Source of the DNA: Liolophura sinensis
Lineage: Eukaryota > Mollusca > Polyplacophora > Chitonida > Chitonidae
Direction of reading: 5' to 3'
Length of the DNA stretch: 64,000 nt
Assembly: GCF_032854445.1 (NCBI RefSeq)
Contig: NC_088301.1
Location: 16,361,518 to 16,425,517 of the forward strand
The position numbers were made by a program, and so were the translations under genes. Shown here piece by piece: positions 1 to 13,065 of this stretch; position 1 is the stretch's first letter, and the number at the start of each line of letters is the position of its first letter. The notes beneath the pieces were generated by a model. It did not search any database, was not told the origin of the DNA, and saw only the letters and a list, made by a program, of their open reading frames with translations.

Positions 1-758
1 CGAAACCACTGAAGGCTTCTTCTTGACTCATCAGGACAGCTCAAACTTGTTCAGAAGTTCATGTATTGCATTTTCATGTAGATTAGAAGACACAATTTAT
101 GATTTACTTGTTTTATTTTTCTTAGTTTGTTGGAAGGGAGGGTGGGGGTTCTGTGAAATGAATCTGTTTCTTGCATTTTCTCTGTCATCAACTTTTTAAG
201 AATTTTGCAGATTATGATGATCAATGGTTTCTGCTTGAGTCCCTTAATTTAGGACTTTATACACGCTATTAAACTTTCACATGTTAACAGAACAGAAAGA
301 GAGCATGGGGAAAGAGAGACTGAGGGTGGGTGTGAAGGTGGAGGCATTGAAGTTGGAGAGGGGGTGGGGGTCATAGATTTAGCCTGAATTTGTAATCAGG
401 CCATCTCGTTTCCAATTTTCTGTTATTTTCCGTATCACCTCCATGTTAATTCTATCATAATAGGGTCTCTCAAAGACACTGAGTACCCCCCCCCCCTCCC
501 ACCCAAGCCTAAAGCTATAGGGGGAGGTGACGGTTTGTGATTTGTCAAAATCAGCCTATCCTGACTTTTACTGGTGCCTTTAGTTTCACTGCATTTATTG
601 CACAGTAAGATAACCAAAAGTGAACATGAAAACTGTAATAAATCTGTGAAACGTTCCCATATACATGTATCAGCAAGATACATTTCTCACTTTGGTTTGG
701 TAATTTATCTGGAAATAATACAGTCATTTCACTCCTTGTTTTGTTCTTCTTCTTTCAG
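1..758. other. Upstream region / 5' intron of the elongase gene
   Basis: No coding exon is recognisable. The stretch ends in a pyrimidine-rich tract and AG at 757-758, a good splice acceptor, so at least one non-coding 5' exon of the elongase gene probably lies before or within this region. It also holds a short poly-C run near 487-497. Confidence 0.5.
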
Positions 759-776
759 TTTGAGTACTTGTCATAG

Positions 777-3700
777 ATGATGGCACTAGTGAAACAGGCT
801 GAAGAGTTCTATGGGTGGATGATTGAAAAGGGGGGTAAGTCAGTTTTTTTTTCGTTTGCGGTTGGAGCTGCTTAGTTTACCCTAGTTTTAAAAAAAAAGG
901 ACCAAACTTACAGTATGTCAAAGGTTTTGCCCTATACATGTGTGCTGATAAGGTGTTGTATGAACAAGTCATAAGACAGATACATAGGAAGGAACTACTT
1001 CATGGCCTATGTGATAATGTATACCCTTATATGTACATACACAACATAAAACCTTCATTAATTGCCCTGAAGGTGGTTCTAACATGCTGATAATATATCT
1101 TGTCTCTCTGCATAGTTTGGAGAAATCAGAGCTGCGTAATCAAAATATTTAATCTTACATATACAAATGAAAAAGTTTGTACATTTTCCTTAAAACAGCA
1201 TCTAGAGTAGACTTAAGCCGGTGTGTACATAAAATATTGGAGACCGTGATCATGTTGATTTAGGTGAGCTCTCTTTTCAGATCCACGTGTAGATGACTGG
1301 CTATTAATGAAAACTCCTTTTCCAATCATCGTTATATTTTTTGCCTACATCGGCCTGGTGATATTCGGACCAAAGATTATGAAGAATCAGAGCCCGTTCA
1401 ATTTGAAATGGATTCTTGTGCCATACAATTTTTTCTGCGTGGGCTTATCTGCATATATGTTTTATGAGGTAATCATGGGTAAAAACACAATTATTGTACA
1501 ACATTTAATACTAGCCCCCTGTTGGTGGTAACCGAGGGGACTACATACATATGTTCAGGGCTTGAAATGGGGGCCTGCGAATGGTGAAAAGCAGGCCGAA
1601 AATTTGCCATAGCATCCAAACTTAAAACCGGCCTGCCAAAAAAAAAAAAAAAAAAAAAAAAATCAACAAATAAAATCGCAGGTTAAGCATGAGATGTTAA
1701 TATATGGACAACTGTAAGCTCTGCTGTCTAATTTATGGCGGCGTGATAAAGATACAACGAATTTATTACTGACCAAAAACGTAGGAAACACTGTTCATGG
1801 CTGTTGCAAACCACAGAGAGATGTTACAAGAGATAACTCTGCGCTGAAAGCTACTGTGCTTGTGTGCTCATGTGCACTCGTATTGCGGCATGTACTTCAG
1901 TTTTTGAGTCAACTAAAAGCGAAACCAGTGTTGACTTCTTGTTTGAATTGAAGATGAAAGGATCCTTTCAGTTACTAGTACACATTTAAATCCATTTCAG
2001 ACTAGTTATATGCAGAAAATTTGTTAAAGTGTTAGCTTTTCTCTGTTCAAAGTCTGAATTGAATCTAAGGCCATGGCCAGAAAACATGGATAATGAGACC
2101 GCTGCGAAGACGATAAGCGATAGCCGCATGCCTTGACTGAAACATTTGGACTTGACCTTGCTCGTTCAACTGACTGAGCAAGTTGTTCTTTCTATTTCTA
2201 ATCCATGATGACTGATGAAACCATCGCTAAACTGGTCATTGAGGACTACGTTGTCCTGTGAGGTTGATTTCCATGTCTTTTGGCAAACGGTTCTGAAATG
2301 TTAGTATACCGGACTTACCATGACTGCAAATAATTATTTCAACAAGTGAGAAGGACATATTTCTGTGGATTGCAAGAACATATCGACTTAGGATTGGATT
2401 TACACTTGCAGAAGTGATAATAAAGGTCCTATTCTCTTCTGCTGTAGAGTGAATTTACAAGCCCACTTAGTTATGAACGGACTGGATTTTGGAATTCAAT
2501 GATTAAACATTGAGTCTGGCAAATATCAGAAAGTTGTTGAAAAGAGACCTCCACGTTTAATTTAATTGAGCTACTATATTGGCAGGCCATGTTTAAAAAT
2601 TGTAGGTTTTCTGATAGTGTGCCTGCTAAAACTTTATGACTGGGAAAAAGCAACAGGCCAAAGGAGATTTTCTAATTCGAGGCCTGATGTGTTCCCGTCA
2701 GGTATCAGTCTATCTCACCTACAGTTTTCTGCATTATTTTGCGTTACCTTTTTGAACATGTTTATTACGACGAGATACAGGACAAGTTTACAGGACAATT
2801 TATAAATTTTTGGTCATATTTTTGGTGCTTGGCTTTTTTGGATTTTGTTGGACTTGGTCATTTTCACTTAATATATTACACAATTTGCCACAGTTCTTCT
2901 TGTAATCCTGTGATGCATTTCATTTCAAGTTGGTTTCAAGTACATCTTATCATAATAATGCACCTTTATGACGTGTGAGTTTGGTGATTATCTATGACTT
3001 TTTGTCAAGTTATACTACCCTAAGTCCTGAGCCTTTTTGCATATGACTTTCAGTGCAATTTATGCACATTTTTTATTAGATTTTGGAGACAAAACAACAT
3101 TGGTTGGACTGGCCAGTTTCAGGGTTTCATAAAAAGGAAAATTGTATAAGTCTACACAGAATAATGCCTTCAAGATATGCTTGAATAAACAAAAGAGCAA
3201 ACATGAGAAATGGTTGAAGAATTAGAGAGTAACAAAAACCACTGTTTTTCTTAATATGAGAACTGTTTTTATTAAAGATCCAAGCATTTATATGAAAATC
3301 TCCATATACATGTACATTTTAATTTTGGTTGGAAGTACACTACTGTAAGCTGTACTCTATCATTTGGAATAATGCTCCATACTTAGCTGTTACATGGGAA
3401 CCAATAGGGCGAGTGTGTATTACGCAGTGATACTTTCAGAAAGCTTATTAGAGCAGGCAGTGGTTAAGGGTGTTTGCCCTCCAATTCCGACTCGAGGTGT
3501 GGGTCCAAATCTGGCCTCGGACAGAGAATTTGAAGATTACTGTGGTTTCCACCGGCCACTGTGGTTTCCGTTGGCCACTGTGGTTTCTGCCGGCCACTGG
3601 TTTATGCCGGCCACTGTGGTTTCCGTTGGCCACTGTGGTTTTCGCCGGCCACTGTGGTTTCCGTTGGCCACTGTGGTTTCCGCTGGCCACTGTGGTTTTC

Positions 3701-6700
3701 GCCGGCCACTGTGGTATCCCTTAAAACAGACCGCCATTGTATAAGTGAAAAATTCTTGAGCATGTCATTATAAAGAAACAATCAAATAGATTCAAAATGC
3801 TTGTTTCTTTATTTATATATTTTCTTATGTAATGGATTAGGGAAGATATCAATGGTTCCAGCGCTTAGTATTATTATTTAAGAAAACTGATGTTGAAATG
3901 TGAAAACGGTCACTTTATTTCATGCATTTGTCATATTGTAAGTGACAGTTTCCGCTTTATATTGGGGTGTTCAAGCTAAATGATCTCCCCGTTGGGTTGA
4001 AAATATTTACTGTATCTGATAAATCAGAACATTTTGGGATGATCATATACTAAGATCACTTGCTTACAGAATAATTTTAAAATGTGTTGAAATATGAATT
4101 TTCTAAGTTTTCCTGTATTCTTTGAAACTCTTGAGAATCACTGGGATGATTTGTGTGGCTTTCAATCCTTCTGATTTTTGTATTTTGTATCTTTACATGT
4201 ATGTGAAATTTGCGACAGTAAGCCATGCGTATGCTCAATTTGCTTTCAGTTTGTGGTAACATCGGTGATGTCAGGGTACAGCTATATATGTCAACCAGTA
4301 GACTACTCACAGAGCCCTCTAGCACTCAGGGTAATATTGTGCACTAACCCAGCTGTTGTCTTCTTTGAAATGAAAGTGGATATACTCAGTGGTTTCTTGC
4401 TTAAAAGGCTTAATGCTTAGCTGTTCTGCCATACTAACTTAAAATAAGAAACACTTTTTTCACAATTACTGGATGATTCTAACCAAAGCTTTTTTGAAAC
4501 TGGCGACCCAGCTTACATGTATGTCTTTACATTATCTATAATTGACTTGAAATTGATTTTTAGAATTTTTGTCTAGAAGTCACACGGTGAAGTGACTGCC
4601 ATTAAAATGAGAAAAGAGGAATATTCTAATCCTTCAGCCTCTTGAACGGCATCTAAGGCCAATATTTTGAAACATTCAGAGAGAACTAGGTGGATAATGG
4701 TAATATGCACAATTTTATAAAGCTTCCATCTTAAATGACATAAAGAAACCATTTTATATAATACATAGTTTTATTTATCAACTTTTCCGTAATAATTGTA
4801 TGCATAAATTCCAGTGCAAAAAGGTTGAAGATTTACAGTAAATGTAAGAGCTTACTAGAGCTCGTTTTACACAGCACAACTACTAACAGCAATTTGTCGA
4901 GGCATAAGTTACTCTAGCCGTAAGTCACTTTGTAAAATGCAAACAAAGCTTTAAATTCTCCTTTCTGCTGGATCCCAGTTTGCATATTGTATAACATTCT
5001 AAAAAAAACTAACTGCTTTATAGAAATGAGTTTGAAGTAGACAGATTTATGGAAGCTAAGTTAATTCAAGCTGTTTGTCTTCTTTGATATTTTTAGATGG
5101 CCAGTGTGTGTTGGTGGTTTTTCTTTTCCAAAGTAATAGAGCTTCTAGATACGGTAAGTTTCAATAGGTAGCCATTACAGAATCCAGAAACATTGAAAAC
5201 TAAAACTGAAAGTAGCTTTGTTCTAAATATTTTAAGAGACTATCAGCTGAAATTGACTTTTTTCATTTTTCCACACCTACAGATACTTCGAAGTAAAACT
5301 TACCTGGATTTTTTTGGTTAGATGTTTTACTAGATTTTTTAGTTTAACTGGTAGTTTAGTTTTATTTACTATTCTGTTACATGTTTCCAGGCATTCTTTA
5401 TACTGAGGAAGAAGACAGAGCAGATAAGCTTCTTGCATGTGTACCACCATTGTACAATGATCATGAACTGGTGGTTGGGAGTGAAGTATGTGGCAGGGGG
5501 ACAGTGTAAGTCATCATAGCTTTTCTCCACTCAAGAATAAAATAGCTCTGGGAGTTAAATTAGAAAACAAAAGAATAATGCAAATATCAGAAAAAAGAGA
5601 ATGAAACGTTATTTGTAATTATAGCCTTTAATGTTTTTTGGATTTTTTTTTTCGGGGGGAAAAGGGTACTGTAAATGCCTTTTTATTCACGGGCATAAAC
5701 TTTCGCGGATTTGGTAAGAAGACACATTCGCGGGAATCAACTTTCGCGGATCTTAACAGAATTTTGGGTCAACTGATAAACAAATGTCAAACTTCAATAC
5801 AGAAAGGTCAAGTAATAAAACATTTCAAGCATTCAAGTAGCAATGTTATCATTTAAACTTGTGTGTACCTGTAAAATATGACACAAATTCTATAGAATAC
5901 AGTAACTTGATCAGACAAAGGAAGTTAATCCTCCTAAACTTTTAATCTTTTGAAGACAAAGCCCTTAGCTGCTGTGTGAGCAAATATTCGTGTCACTCAC
6001 TACGGGAGATGACGAAGGATTACATGTGATATAAATAAATCCCACTGTTTAATTCTTATGCATGAGCACTTTGCATGAGTGAAACTTTGAGTGAACTATG
6101 TCAGTTGTGAGTAAATTTCTAAGAAGTCATCATTATGAAAAGGAAGTCTGAAGTGCTGAAACCCCCGAGCAATGTATCGGGCGCGTCGGAAAGGTGATCT
6201 GACTGGAAGGCAAGTATAGTCGATAAGAAAACAGCCTCTCTCATTGTATGTATATCATATCATGTACACACATCCAGTACAAATTATCAATTTGTTTGTC
6301 ATTAACTGCGGCAATAAATCGACAACAACATGGCAGTGTGGCGATACTTAGACGGAGCTAAGCCTCCTTAAAAGAAAGCAAGATTAACTGACGATCAGTT
6401 CAGGTGGATTTGTGAAAGCCGGAATACATTCTGATTAGGTATTTTTAATTAACGCTTTTGAGAAAGTATTATAACTGTAGTGCTTGTTAACAAATTTATA
6501 ACTGTAATGCATGCTACATTAATAAATTACTTTCATGTATTTTATATCCGATGGCACTTATTTTCGCGGAAATGTGTTTGCCGCGAAATCAGTGAGCATT
6601 AGTACCACGTGAATAAAAAGGCATTTACAGTATTTGAAAATATTTTTATTTGGTGGCTAGTTTGGACCACCTTTTGGTATGTATTGTCTCTGTAATAATG

Positions 6701-9296
6701 ATCTAAGTAAGGATGTGATACATGTCTAATAATTTAACTGGAATGTAAATTTATTGTTAATATTTAAACACATGCATTTAATATGAATTATGGTAATATT
6801 TCAGAATGTATTAAAAATGTAAACATAATTAAAATTAAGGTTAAACACATTTGCTAGCTGAAAAGTCCAAATTCTAGCCCAGATATGTTTATTAATCATA
6901 CCTTGCATCCTCATATAAAACATTAAGTATGTCACTGTTTACCAACAGGCGATCCCAAATATCTGCCAGTACAAAAAATATTTTCAAATGTGCTTTCTCC
7001 TAAAATGTGGAAAAATTTTGAAGACCATATTTACAAATAACTTCATACATTTTTTTATCTGAAGTTTACATTATTTTTATATTTTCTTTAAAGAATAGGG
7101 ATTTGTGGATAAGAATTTATTCTGCTACATGAGTGACATTTTGGTTTGAATTAAATGAAAGCACCTGCAGGATGCAAAATGTTTGCATGTCCACCTGCCA
7201 TGTACATATAAAATTTGCTTGTGACTGATTGAATGAATGAAATACATGCACAGTTTTCCTGTTGTGAGATAAGGGCATCATTTGAGAGCTAACAAAAGCG
7301 GCCAATAAAGGTTTTCTTCAATTTTGCAACTTAGACATACATGTGCGTTTTTTGGGTCGCTGTAGTCTTTTTAGCGAATAGAATAGAAGATGGTCATTAG
7401 GGGAAATGAATAATGCATCATTGATGCAAGTCTAAACCTCCAGACACAGCTGGTAATGGCATGATCTGGCGGACAATATTAGGCAAACAAAGACTGTTAA
7501 TAGTCCAGCCATTTTTATTACGGACCTTACCAATGCTGATGTTTCAGTGATGATTTGCTGTTATTGCAGAGAATTTAAACTAAAGAATAAATTCATGAAA
7601 AATTCAAGAGGAGTTTTGCTAAAAACAGGTAAAGGTAACATTTGGGAAAGACAGATGACAGAAAGAAAGTGGAGTGTTAAGATATGGTAAACATCTCTTG
7701 TGGGATTAGAATTTAACAGTAAACAAGAGATTAAAGGATAAACCAGGAAAGATGAAAGGTGTGGAGATTTTGCAGAAAGTGAAAGGAATTACGTTTGCAG
7801 TCAAAAGAGTCAAAACAAATTGTCTTGCTTTTTCATTTCATAAACTAATATAGTGAGTTTCTTAAGTGGCAACAACTCATGCAGAGTTATCATCATGATT
7901 TTGCACATATGCGTGCAGTAGAAATATTGCTGAGCTTGACGAAAATCGTCAAGGGCATATATTTTCAGGTTCACAAATCATTTACATTGCATCAAAGTAG
8001 CTTTTTAGGTAAGCTTCATTGTGCAAGGTTAAACTACATCTGTACATGTACCATTGTACAAAGTACGTTGTGAGAAATCAGAAAAATAATATATAGCAGG
8101 TCCGTTTCCTTCTGAACACTTTCACGTGTAATTCTTGTGAAATGACCCTTGTGAACTTCATTGTCTCTTTTGTGCATTGGAACACGTTAAGAGAAATATT
8201 TTAGTCCTTACCTATTTCTGAAGTATAAGTCCTGAAGCTTTGCATTCATGTGTCTCCTAGAGGTAAGATCTTTGGGAGCCTTTGCCGCCAAATATAAGTT
8301 TGCAGAACTGATCACTAGAGTTCTTTTTTCGTGTCAAGACTTATGCAGTACTCTAGTAGACCCACGTTGATTAAGTTGTTTCTGTTGTTTTTTTTCCCAG
8401 CATTTTTCGTGGCCATGTTAAACTCTTTTGTTCACATCATCATGTACACATACTACGGCTGTGCCGCCATAGGACCGCACATGCAGAAGTATTTGTGGTG
8501 GAAAAGATACCTGACAAGGCTGCAGTTGGTGAGTTGATTACCTGTGCCTGACCGAGGAAATCTACATTAACATGTAATGGTGATTTGAAAGAAATAAAAC
8601 TTAAAACAGGTAACCGACCTGCGTATAATTTGCAAAATTGCAGGCTTTATTATGAAACATAAATTGGTGCATCAATACTACTTAGGTACTTCATTTCTGG
8701 ATAAAAAAAGGATAATAAAATGGTAGATCTACCATTTGTAAGCATATTTTTGGAGTTTTATAAAACTTCTGGATGCAAGAACAGTGCTTCCAGTCCTGGT
8801 AATGTTCTATCTAGATTCTGACTACATGTAGGCCTACTGTGTAGATCATCTTTCTGTCTAGTAATTTCTGGATTGTTGCTGACATAAGAGTCTACACTGA
8901 GTCATTACATACTACCAGCCCTTGACTTCTGACATCAAGAGTTCAAACCCAGCTCTGGCTGGTTCAGCAGGGTGATTATGCAAAAGAGTTATCTGTGAGT
9001 GCAGAGTGGTTCTTAGGCCAGCCGTTGTAAAACTTAAACTTTAAGTGAAATACATATTTTTATTTTAAGTACAATACCAATCAGTGAATGGAGTGAAGCA
9101 AATGTTACATTTTCTTTTTCAGCTCCAGTTCATCTTGTTCGTGGTACACACCACAACCAATCTACTGGTGGAATGTGACTACCCCCAAGGATACAATATA
9201 GCGGTCTTTATTTATGCAATATCTCTCATTATTTTATTTGGAAACTTTTACTACAAGTCCTATGTTGCCAAGAGAACACAGTCAAAGAAAGATTGA
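777..9296 (+). CDS. ELOVL4-like: Very-long-chain fatty acid elongase, ELOVL4-like
   Basis: Condensing enzyme of the ER membrane that adds two carbons from malonyl-CoA to long-chain acyl-CoAs. Coding exons: 777-834, 1281-1468, 4250-4330, 5097-5153, 5391-5505, 8401-8528, 9123-9296. All have GT/AG borders and join in frame to 266 aa, within the family range. Family motifs in order: KVIELLDT (121-128), [10 protein letters not shown] with the catalytic histidine box (139-148), [12 protein letters not shown] (174-185) and TRLQLLQ (205-211). Hydrophobic segments fit a multi-pass membrane protein. The HVYHHCTM and [10 protein letters not shown] runs are closest, from memory, to ELOVL4. The end RTQSKKD is lysine-rich but not a canonical KKXX retrieval signal. 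The start is the first of two adjacent ATGs, 18 nt inside the exon. ELOVL1/7 is the main alternative; the elongase call itself is secure. Confidence 0.95.
1554..1670. repeat. Possible hAT-like terminus followed by poly-A
   Basis: In elongase intron 2 the run CAGGGCTTGAAATGG at about 1554 resembles the CAGGGCTTGAAA-type ends I associate with animal hAT elements. A GCAGGCC/GGCCTGC inverted pair and a long poly-A (about 1637-1662) follow. No matching right end was found, so this is only a possible fragment. Confidence 0.25.
3015..3230 (+). repeat. MITE family C, copy 1
   Basis: About 215 bp element in elongase intron 2. It starts CTACCCTAAGTCCTGAGCC and ends GGTTGAAGAATTAGAGAGTA, imperfect terminal inverted repeats shared by nine copies in this window. 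The interior is AT-rich and non-coding. Confidence 0.75.
3451..3790 (+). mobile_element. SINE (family A tail) carrying a minisatellite
   Basis: The head has pol III-like boxes (AGTGGTTAAGGG near 3459; GTGTGGGTCCAAATC near 3498). The tail GTATAAGTGAAAAATTCTTG...CAATCAAATA matches the SINE tail seen elsewhere here. Between them, where other copies have the conserved body, lie about nine tandem 19 bp units. Located in elongase intron 2. Confidence 0.7.
3541..3715 (+). repeat. 19 bp minisatellite, about 9 copies
   Basis: Unit TGTGGTTTCCGTTGGCCAC with alternating CCGTTGG / TCGCCGG variants; one unit is 2 bp shorter. It keeps several frames open on both strands, so the apparent 66-116 aa proteins here are artefacts of the repeat. 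Confidence 0.9.
5667..6632 (+). mobile_element. Non-autonomous DNA transposon with 25 bp TIRs
   Basis: The first 25 bp (5667-5691, beginning TACTGTAAATGCCTTTTTAT) are the exact reverse complement of 6608-6632. Subterminal TTTCGCGGA words recur inside both ends. No transposase frame is present in the 966 bp, so it must have been moved by a partner. It sits in elongase intron 5. Confidence 0.8.
8905..9030 (+). repeat. Possible SINE fragment with B-box-like motif
   Basis: Contains CAAGAGTTCAAACCCAGC, similar to a pol III B box followed by SINE-like sequence. Only one copy seen, so weakly supported. Elongase intron 6. Confidence 0.25.
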
Positions 9297-9842
9297 TGAA
9301 GTGCTTTCAAATCTAGCATAATTCCATCAGATAGAACATTTTCTCAACCGCACATTAGTATTCACTTCCATCCTGTGAGTGCCTAACAGTTCAGATGTAC
9401 ATACGTTGTATGTATAGTTAAATGTCCGCCAAATGATGTCTAAATGTGGCATTTTTATTGATGCGTTTTACTTTTTTTAAGTCATTCATCACAACAGCAT
9501 TTGGTTACTGTACTTGTTGTTGTTGTTGTTGTTTTTTTCTTAGTTGATATGTACTTTTAAGTTAATTTTTTATTTCAGTTGTTAGATTTTTATACTTTTT
9601 GGACCGCTCAGCGGGTGGCAGCATGCGGTAGAAGTACGTACCCATTGTCTATGATAAAACTGACATCATAATTTGTACAGAGGATGAATTATAAGGGTTT
9701 CTTCCTTGATCAAAGTCCCGTTCCATACTCTTCGTTATTGTCACGTTTGTCAATAGACGTGTAGTTGCATTGACTTTTGATTGACACCTTATTGCGTGTT
9801 ATCCAGCAATACACTGAATAAAGTTACAGTGTATTCAGAAAA
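9297..9842 (+). promoter_or_regulatory. Elongase 3' UTR and poly(A) signal
   Basis: About 545 nt of non-coding sequence after the stop, with AATAAA at 9817-9822, the first canonical signal after the stop. Cleavage would fall near 9835-9845. A GTT triplet run lies near 9515-9530. Confidence 0.6.
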
Positions 9843-10220
9843 GTTGTAGAAATTTACCTTTGACTGTAAGTATGATACTCCTGTTTCCTTGTGCAATATT
9901 CTCCTAACACGTCACTGTGGTTTTTTACAACCACCTAAATTCAGGGGACAGTATTGAAATATGACTTCATAAATCATAGAATATGGGAACCTTTTCTGTC
10001 ATGAGGTGATTTCTGGGCCCAGTTTTTCAAAACCGTTTGAGCTAATACTGTTATTAAGTCATATGTTAAAAAATTTTAGCAGAACTCTGCTTCGAATACA
10101 GTTGTTCAAATCCAAAGTATGACAGCAGCAGTTTTCCCTTAGTTCATGTTTAATATACTCTTACATAATTAATATTGGGCTGCAAATACTTACAAAATTG
10201 AATACTTGGCTTTAATCTGG

Positions 10221-10446
10221 TATTACTTTAATTCTTCAACGTTTTTTCATGTTTGCAATGTGTTTATTCAAGCATATTCTGAAGGCATAATTCTGTGCAG
10301 ACTGATAAAAATTATACTTTTTTCTGAAGCCCTGAAATTAGCCAATCCAGCCAGTGTAGTTTGGTTTCCAAAGTCAAATTATATATGTGCATAAAATGCA
10401 CAGAAAGTTGCTCTTTCACGTACAAAAAGGTTGAGGAATTAGGGTA
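10221..10446 (-). repeat. MITE family C, copy 2
   Basis: Reverse-orientation copy, from TATTACTTTAATTCTTCAAC to GGTTGAGGAATTAGGGTA. Confidence 0.75.
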
Positions 10447-11224
10447 AGTCTTAAGACAACGGGGTCCAGAACATGAAATACATGTTATTGTAAATGAAGT
10501 TTTCTAATATCATGTTGACTCTAGCCAAATTCGTGGCTCCCAAGAATTAAGATTTGGACAGAACCAGTTAAGAAGTGTAAAAATCTTCTACATAAACTGT
10601 AAGTAAAATGTTTCTCTCTTAAAGTTATGTGTAACATGGATGTCAATCTGTCTTCAGAAAAGTGAGTAGTTTAAGTGTAGCTTAATTAAGCTTCATGCAC
10701 ATGTGTCTTATAACCAATGAAAATTGGCCTTGAAGAACCAGTATTAGTATAAGAATAAAATCCAAATTGAACTTTTGAAAGTTTAATTTGTAGTAACGTT
10801 TATGATGGTATCCTGTATCTTCCATGAAATTAATTGCAATTTTATGCCTGAAATGTGCCAAAAACAAAAAAGAAAAAAATTCCAAAAGGTAAAGAGGACC
10901 AACCTGTGGAGATGTACAAAGTGGAGCTCTCCAGTGTCAGGAGGGTGGATTTTCCTATAAATTGCCTTCAATTTACACATTCTATCATCTTTTTTTTTTA
11001 TTTAAAGCCATTTGATGCAGCTAGAAATCATTCAAGTAAATGAGATGTTTACTTTTAACAAACACTTTTTTTTTCTTACCTTTCAATAGAAGTGTAAACA
11101 TTGTTGTAATTAATAAATATACATATTGTGATGTATTTTGTGGGGAGGGTGGGGGGATTTGGATGCACACATATGTATATTAGTTTGTTGATATTATTCC
11201 TGCCAACACCAGTCATAGATCCAG

Positions 11225-11362
11225 TTTATTTATTTATTTGATGGGCGTTTTACGTTGTACTCAAGAAGACTTTGTTTACACGAAGGCGGCCAGTATTACG
11301 GTCGAAGGAAACCAGGCAGAACCCAGGGGCAAGCCACAACCACCTGCAGGTTGCTGACAGAC
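11225..11362 (-). mobile_element. SINE family A, 5'-truncated
   Basis: Begins with the complement of the ATAAATAAATA tail, then the GTACGGCGTAAAAC-like block and part of the conserved body up to CCTGCAGGTTGCTGACAG. The tRNA-like head is missing. Confidence 0.8.
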
Positions 11363-12006
11363 AAGTTAATTAATAGAGAAATTCATATGTATGTTGTACA
11401 CATATTAAAAAGCAGTTTTGTGTATTTGTCAGTACTTGTGTTGAATTGTACCAAAAGGTTCCTGGGAATATTAACTAGTGCCAGGAATGATATTTGTTAT
11501 GATCGAGAAACTGCTTGACGCTTTGTTTCAAGAGAAATAATTAATTAATATTATGATATTTTCATTTATGTACAATTTAGGGCGAAACAGTATTTTCTTT
11601 AATTGTGCAGCTGGACAAAAATTGTTTTGCACATAATAAAACCCTTTTGTAACAGTATAATGTCTGAAGTCATCACAACTAAGTAAGCTTGATATTTATC
11701 AGGTGAACTAGATACACTTTATTAATGGAGAACAAATTATGTACAGTTTATAGTTGAATAGTATTTTCACAACTGAACAAAAATTGTTCTGCACATATTA
11801 AAACCTTTTGTAACAGTACAATAGCTGGAGTCGTGGTTACAAGTAAATAAGCGTGTTATTTATTATGTGAACTAGAGACATTTTATTAATGGAGAACAAA
11901 CTGGTACAATTTACTTCAGTGTGAACATTTTTTGTTTTCAGGAAATTGACATTTCAATAACTGTAGTTTTTGATGTGTATTTAAATGTATGTTTCTGTTT
12001 GATAGT

Positions 12007-12139
12007 CTTAGTCTTGTGCTACTTACTGTAATTCTGTCTTGTGCTACTTACTGTAAGTCTTAGTCTTGTGCTACTTACTGTAAGTCTTAGTCTTGTGCTA
12101 CTTACTGTAAGTCTTAGTCTTGTGCTACTTACTGTAATT
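12007..12139 (+). repeat. 27 bp tandem repeat, 5 copies
   Basis: Unit CTTAGTCTTGTGCTACTTAC plus TGTAAGT/TGTAATT; the second copy is 2 bp short. The last copy runs directly into the end of MITE copy 3 and shares its first 11 bp. Confidence 0.9.
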
Positions 12140-12343
12140 CTTCAACCTTGTCGCATGTTTGTAAGGTGTTTGTTCAAGCTCATTCTGAGGGTATTGTTGT
12201 ATGTAGACTGATAAAATTACATTTTTTGTGAAAGTCTGAAATTGGTCAACCCAACCATTGTACATTTGTCTCCAAAATCAAATTAAACCATGCATAAATT
12301 GAACTGAAATTTCATAGTCAAAAAGGTTGAGGAATGAGGGTAG
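12129..12343 (-). repeat. MITE family C, copy 3
   Basis: Reverse-orientation copy, TTACTGTAATTCTTCAACC to GGTTGAGGAATGAGGGTAG. Its left end overlaps the last unit of the 27 bp array. Confidence 0.8.
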
Positions 12344-13065
12344 TTTATTTGGGCGGGGTGGGGGGAAGGAATATTCACAACAGTTCTTTTCGGTAAAATG
12401 ACTAAGTAGAAAGTATAGTATAGTTGGCGTTGTGATCGTATTCTTTTCTTTGGAAAGTGTACAGGTGTAATATTGTTGTAATAATGTGTATCAAAATTGT
12501 GGAACAAAAGTTTACTGTTAAGTAAAAAAAACAATAATCCATGGTGATAATTTACATGCAGGTTCGATGTGAATTGACATGATATGTTCTTGTCTGTCCA
12601 CCTTCCCTTATGGTTGAGATTTCTGTAGTTGGTTACAAAATGTGCTTTGCAACCAAAATTAAGCTTGGAGAAACTTTTTGTTGCTGACTAAAACGTTCTG
12701 CTGGTTGAATGCCTTGAAGTACTGCTGTACATTGAAACACTTGTAAGCCTTAGCCTTGACAAAAGCAGTAAAAATGAAACACATACACTCTGATCTGAGA
12801 AATTAAAGTTACAAAAGCTTTAATTTTCTTTTGTTAAGGAAACTCATGGAAAAGTAGAGCATTTGTGATTAAAAATGAATGTTGGCTCAGTGTTAGGCTG
12901 ATATAACAAATTTATACATGTACAGATCATGTCTGCATGTTTAACGCGGTTGCAACAAAAAAATAGATACCAGTTTTAGTCGGTCTTCAGCACGATTAAT
13001 TTAACTGCTGAATTTGAAAAATACATGTCTGTATCTGCTGAAAAAGATTCCATTTTATAATGATG

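Noticed and set aside
3394-3744. 116-residue frame and several overlapping frames
   Set aside because: Produced by the 19 bp minisatellite and SINE sequence.
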